A stretch of DNA of 5,276 nucleotides, from positions 1 to 5,276 of the forward strand of contig SKOM01000131.1 in the NCBI GenBank assembly GCA_007120095.1. Direction: 5' to 3'. Positions 3,954-5,276 of the stretch are shown in pieces (position 1 is the first letter of the stretch; each line of letters starts with the position of its first letter). Under the pieces are notes generated by a model. That model was given only the letters and a program-made list of their open reading frames with translations. It was not told the origin of the DNA and did no database searches. Both the position numbers and the translations under genes were made by a program. This DNA is from Candidatus Competibacteraceae bacterium (GTDB lineage: Bacteria; Pseudomonadota; Gammaproteobacteria; Competibacterales; Competibacteraceae).

Positions 3954-4355
3954 ATGATTGTCAGACAGTTGCAAGATGCTGAAAAAAGTGACCGCCGGAT
4001 TGTTGCTGAAAACTGGGAAAGCACCCGAATGCTGTTGAAAAACGACAATATGGGTTTTTCCTTCCATATTACAACGATTTACGCCAACACCAGTACACCG
4101 ATTCATTACAAGAATCATCTGGAGGCGGTGTATTGCATCAGTGGTGAGGGTGAGATCGAGACCGCTGCGGATGGCAAAGTGTATCCGATTAGCCCCGGCA
4201 CCCTGTACATTCTCGATCAGCATGATCCGCATATTTTGCGGGCGCATTCAGAGATAAAATTCGCCTGCGTGTTTAATCCGCCGCTGCATGGCACGGAAAC
4301 CCATGATCCCAGCGGGGCCTATCCCTTAGAGGCGGATGCCATCAGCGACGCCTAG
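3954..4355 (+). CDS. ectC: L-ectoine synthase
   Basis: EctC is the cupin-fold, metal-dependent cyclase that removes water from N-gamma-acetyl-diaminobutyrate to close the ectoine ring, the final step. The 133-residue protein begins MIVRQLQDAE, as the family does. Numbered from this Met, the residues known in characterised EctC enzymes to bind the metal fall exactly in place: Glu57 (HYKNHLEAVY), Tyr85 (PGTLYILDQHD) and His93. Also present are Trp21 and Arg25 (WESTR), Thr40, Tyr52, Cys105-x-Phe107 (ACVF), Glu115 and His117 (GTETH). This exact register supports ATG 3954 over ATG 3951. The gene lies 30 bases after ectB. Its TAG stop shares the CTAG palindrome with the stop of the opposite-strand transferase gene, leaving no room for its own terminator. 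No ectD follows. Confidence 0.97.
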   Translation: MIVRQLQDAEKSDRRIVAENWESTRMLLKNDNMGFSFHITTIYANTSTPIHYKNHLEAVYCISGEGEIETAADGKVYPISPGTLYILDQHDPHILRAHSEIKFACVFNPPLHGTETHDPSGAYPLEADAISDA

Positions 4356-5158
4356 TCGGCTCCGGTATAAACCAGTGGCCAGTCCCGACGACTCACCAGG
4401 GGAAGCACCCGCTGAGTCCGTGGCGGGACAGCCGCTGTATCCGTATGTTCTACACACACCGCCAGCCGATGGTGGTCATCGGGACTCGCCCGCCATAAGA
4501 CCCAGCGTTCCGCTGTATCGTGCAGTGAGTCCGTGAGCTGCAGGCGAATGGCTTGCCCAGACGTGAACACCACACTGAACTGTCTCAACCCTCCGCTTAA
4601 ACCGAGTCCACGGGCTTTAAGATACGCTTCTTTCACCGTCCAGTGGGCGATAAACGCTTCCTGACGCTGTTCTATGGGGGAGTCTCGCAACGCCGCGTAT
4701 TCGTGTGCTGAAAAAAACCGCTGCGCAATCGCCAAGACATCATGCTTGCGCTGCACGCTTTCCACATCGATGCCGATTTCACCGTGATCAGCCACAGCGC
4801 AGGCCATTAATCCTTGGGTATGCGACACATTAAACCGCAGACCCTGCGCTTGTGGATTGACGATTTCCGGGCGACCCTGCGGTCCAGGCTGAAAGCGCCA
4901 GGCTGAAGGGGGCAGGGGACGGTAATGGCTGAGCATGGTGCGTACCAGAACCCGGGTCAGCAGGTACGAGTGCTGTGCAGCCGGACGCTGTAAATGCTGA
5001 TAATGGTGGTGCTCGGTGGAGTCCAGCAACGCCTGGTAGCACGGCTGGAGTTCAGGCGTATGGGCCTCATCAGGCCATAGCAGCCAGATCTGCGGGCCTG
5101 GCAGCCGTGCTGAAGATCTCTGGGTCGGTTCGCCGTTCGGTTCAGCGTGCCGGGTCAT
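4352..5158 (-). CDS. 4'-phosphopantetheinyl transferase, Sfp type
   Basis: This 268-residue cytoplasmic protein belongs to the Sfp/Gsp/EntD group, which transfers 4'-phosphopantetheine from coenzyme A to a serine of carrier proteins and so activates them. Visible motifs in order are GRPEI (95-99), FNVSHTQGLMACAV (109-122), GEIGIDVE (126-133, Mg-binding Asp131 and Glu133), RFFSAHEY (147-154), and FIAHWTVKEAYLKARGLGL (169-187), with Trp173, Lys176 and Glu177 of the W-x-x-K-E-A signature. The C-terminal part (about 195-268) contains the expected variable strands. Length is slightly above the usual 220-250. ATG 5158 is the only ATG, GTG or TTG before the conserved region. Its Shine-Dalgarno is poor, but it lies inside the preceding gene's end, so translation is probably coupled. 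No carrier-protein synthase is in the window, so the client is unknown. Confidence 0.9.
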   Translation of the reverse strand: MTRHAEPNGEPTQRSSARLPGPQIWLLWPDEAHTPELQPCYQALLDSTEHHHYQHLQRPAAQHSYLLTRVLVRTMLSHYRPLPPSAWRFQPGPQGRPEIVNPQAQGLRFNVSHTQGLMACAVADHGEIGIDVESVQRKHDVLAIAQRFFSAHEYAALRDSPIEQRQEAFIAHWTVKEAYLKARGLGLSGGLRQFSVVFTSGQAIRLQLTDSLHDTAERWVLWRASPDDHHRLAVCVEHTDTAAVPPRTQRVLPLVSRRDWPLVYTGAD

Positions 5159-5276
5159 CGTCTAAACGCTGATAAGCCCACGCTATGAGGCTATTATCCA
5201 AAGTGACGATAATGCGTTGATAGCGCCAACCGAGGCGTTCATAACGATCCAGTGCGCGCAGTTCCTGGTCATTGAC
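5142..5276 (-). CDS. Probable gamma-glutamylcyclotransferase/AIG2-like protein, C-terminal end (5' end outside window)
   Basis: The minus strand is open from the window edge for 44 codons to TGA at 5144-5142. The visible C-terminus reads QELRALDRYERLGWRYQR (residues 4-21 of the fragment), then IIVTL and IAWAYQRL. The pattern of an ELxxLDxYE helix, Y-x-R with a beta strand, and a final A-W-x-Y strand is characteristic of the gamma-glutamylcyclotransferase-like (AIG2) fold. These proteins release 5-oxoproline from gamma-glutamyl amines or are of unknown specificity. The catalytic glutamate and the N-terminal Y-G-T/S-L loop lie outside the window, so activity cannot be judged. Its last 17 bases overlap the start of the phosphopantetheinyl transferase gene, indicating a shared operon. 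Confidence 0.6.
   Translation of the reverse strand, partial: VNDQELRALDRYERLGWRYQRIIVTLDNSLIAWAYQRLDDDPAR

Noticed and set aside
4346..4358. CGAC...GTCG hairpin as an ectC terminator
   Set aside because: The stem has only 4 bp and no T-run follows, too weak to call.
4336..4536. 66-codon plus-strand frame at the ectC end, read into the transferase gene
   Set aside because: It is antisense to a well-supported Sfp-type transferase, Pro/Ser-rich, with no ribosome binding site.

Overview
The window looks like chromosomal DNA of a moderately GC-rich, salt-adapted gammaproteobacterium. The evidence is a bacterial class II lysyl-tRNA synthetase tail, an ExoD-family membrane protein, a SlyD-like FKBP, and a complete ectABC set for ectoine, the compatible solute of halophiles and halotolerant bacteria. 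The genus cannot be fixed from the sequence. No insertion sequence, integrase, CRISPR array, tRNA or rRNA is visible.

Layout: the 3' end of lysS (1-348, +) is followed, after a perfect 9-bp hairpin, by an ExoD-family gene (406-1029, +). A 272-bp gap between converging genes (1030-1301) holds a possible 20-residue hydrophobic peptide gene on the minus strand, a terminator-like hairpin overlapping its end, a longer imperfect inverted repeat, and a GC hairpin interlocked with a four-run G-quadruplex motif just past the FKBP stop. The FKBP-type isomerase gene lies at 1302-1736 (-). A 323-bp divergent region (1737-2059) carries a near-consensus sigma-70 promoter facing ectA, an AT-rich block with inverted repeats, a possible second sigma-S-like -10, and the ectA ribosome binding site. 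ectA (2060-2620), ectB (2637-3923) and ectC (3954-4355) follow as a tight operon. A Sfp-type phosphopantetheinyl transferase gene (4352-5158, -) converges on ectC, both stop codons coming from one CTAG. The 3' end of a probable gamma-glutamylcyclotransferase-like gene (5142-5276, -) overlaps the transferase start.

EctB makes L-2,4-diaminobutyrate from aspartate semialdehyde and glutamate, EctA acetylates it at the gamma-amino group, and EctC closes the ring to ectoine. No ectR regulator, dedicated aspartokinase (ask) or ectD hydroxylase adjoins the three genes, so regulation probably rests on the promoter region, precursor on general aspartate metabolism, and hydroxyectoine is not predicted from this locus. 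The pathway is well known. The least explained parts are the 1030-1301 gap, the ectA leader, and the packing of ectC against the transferase gene.
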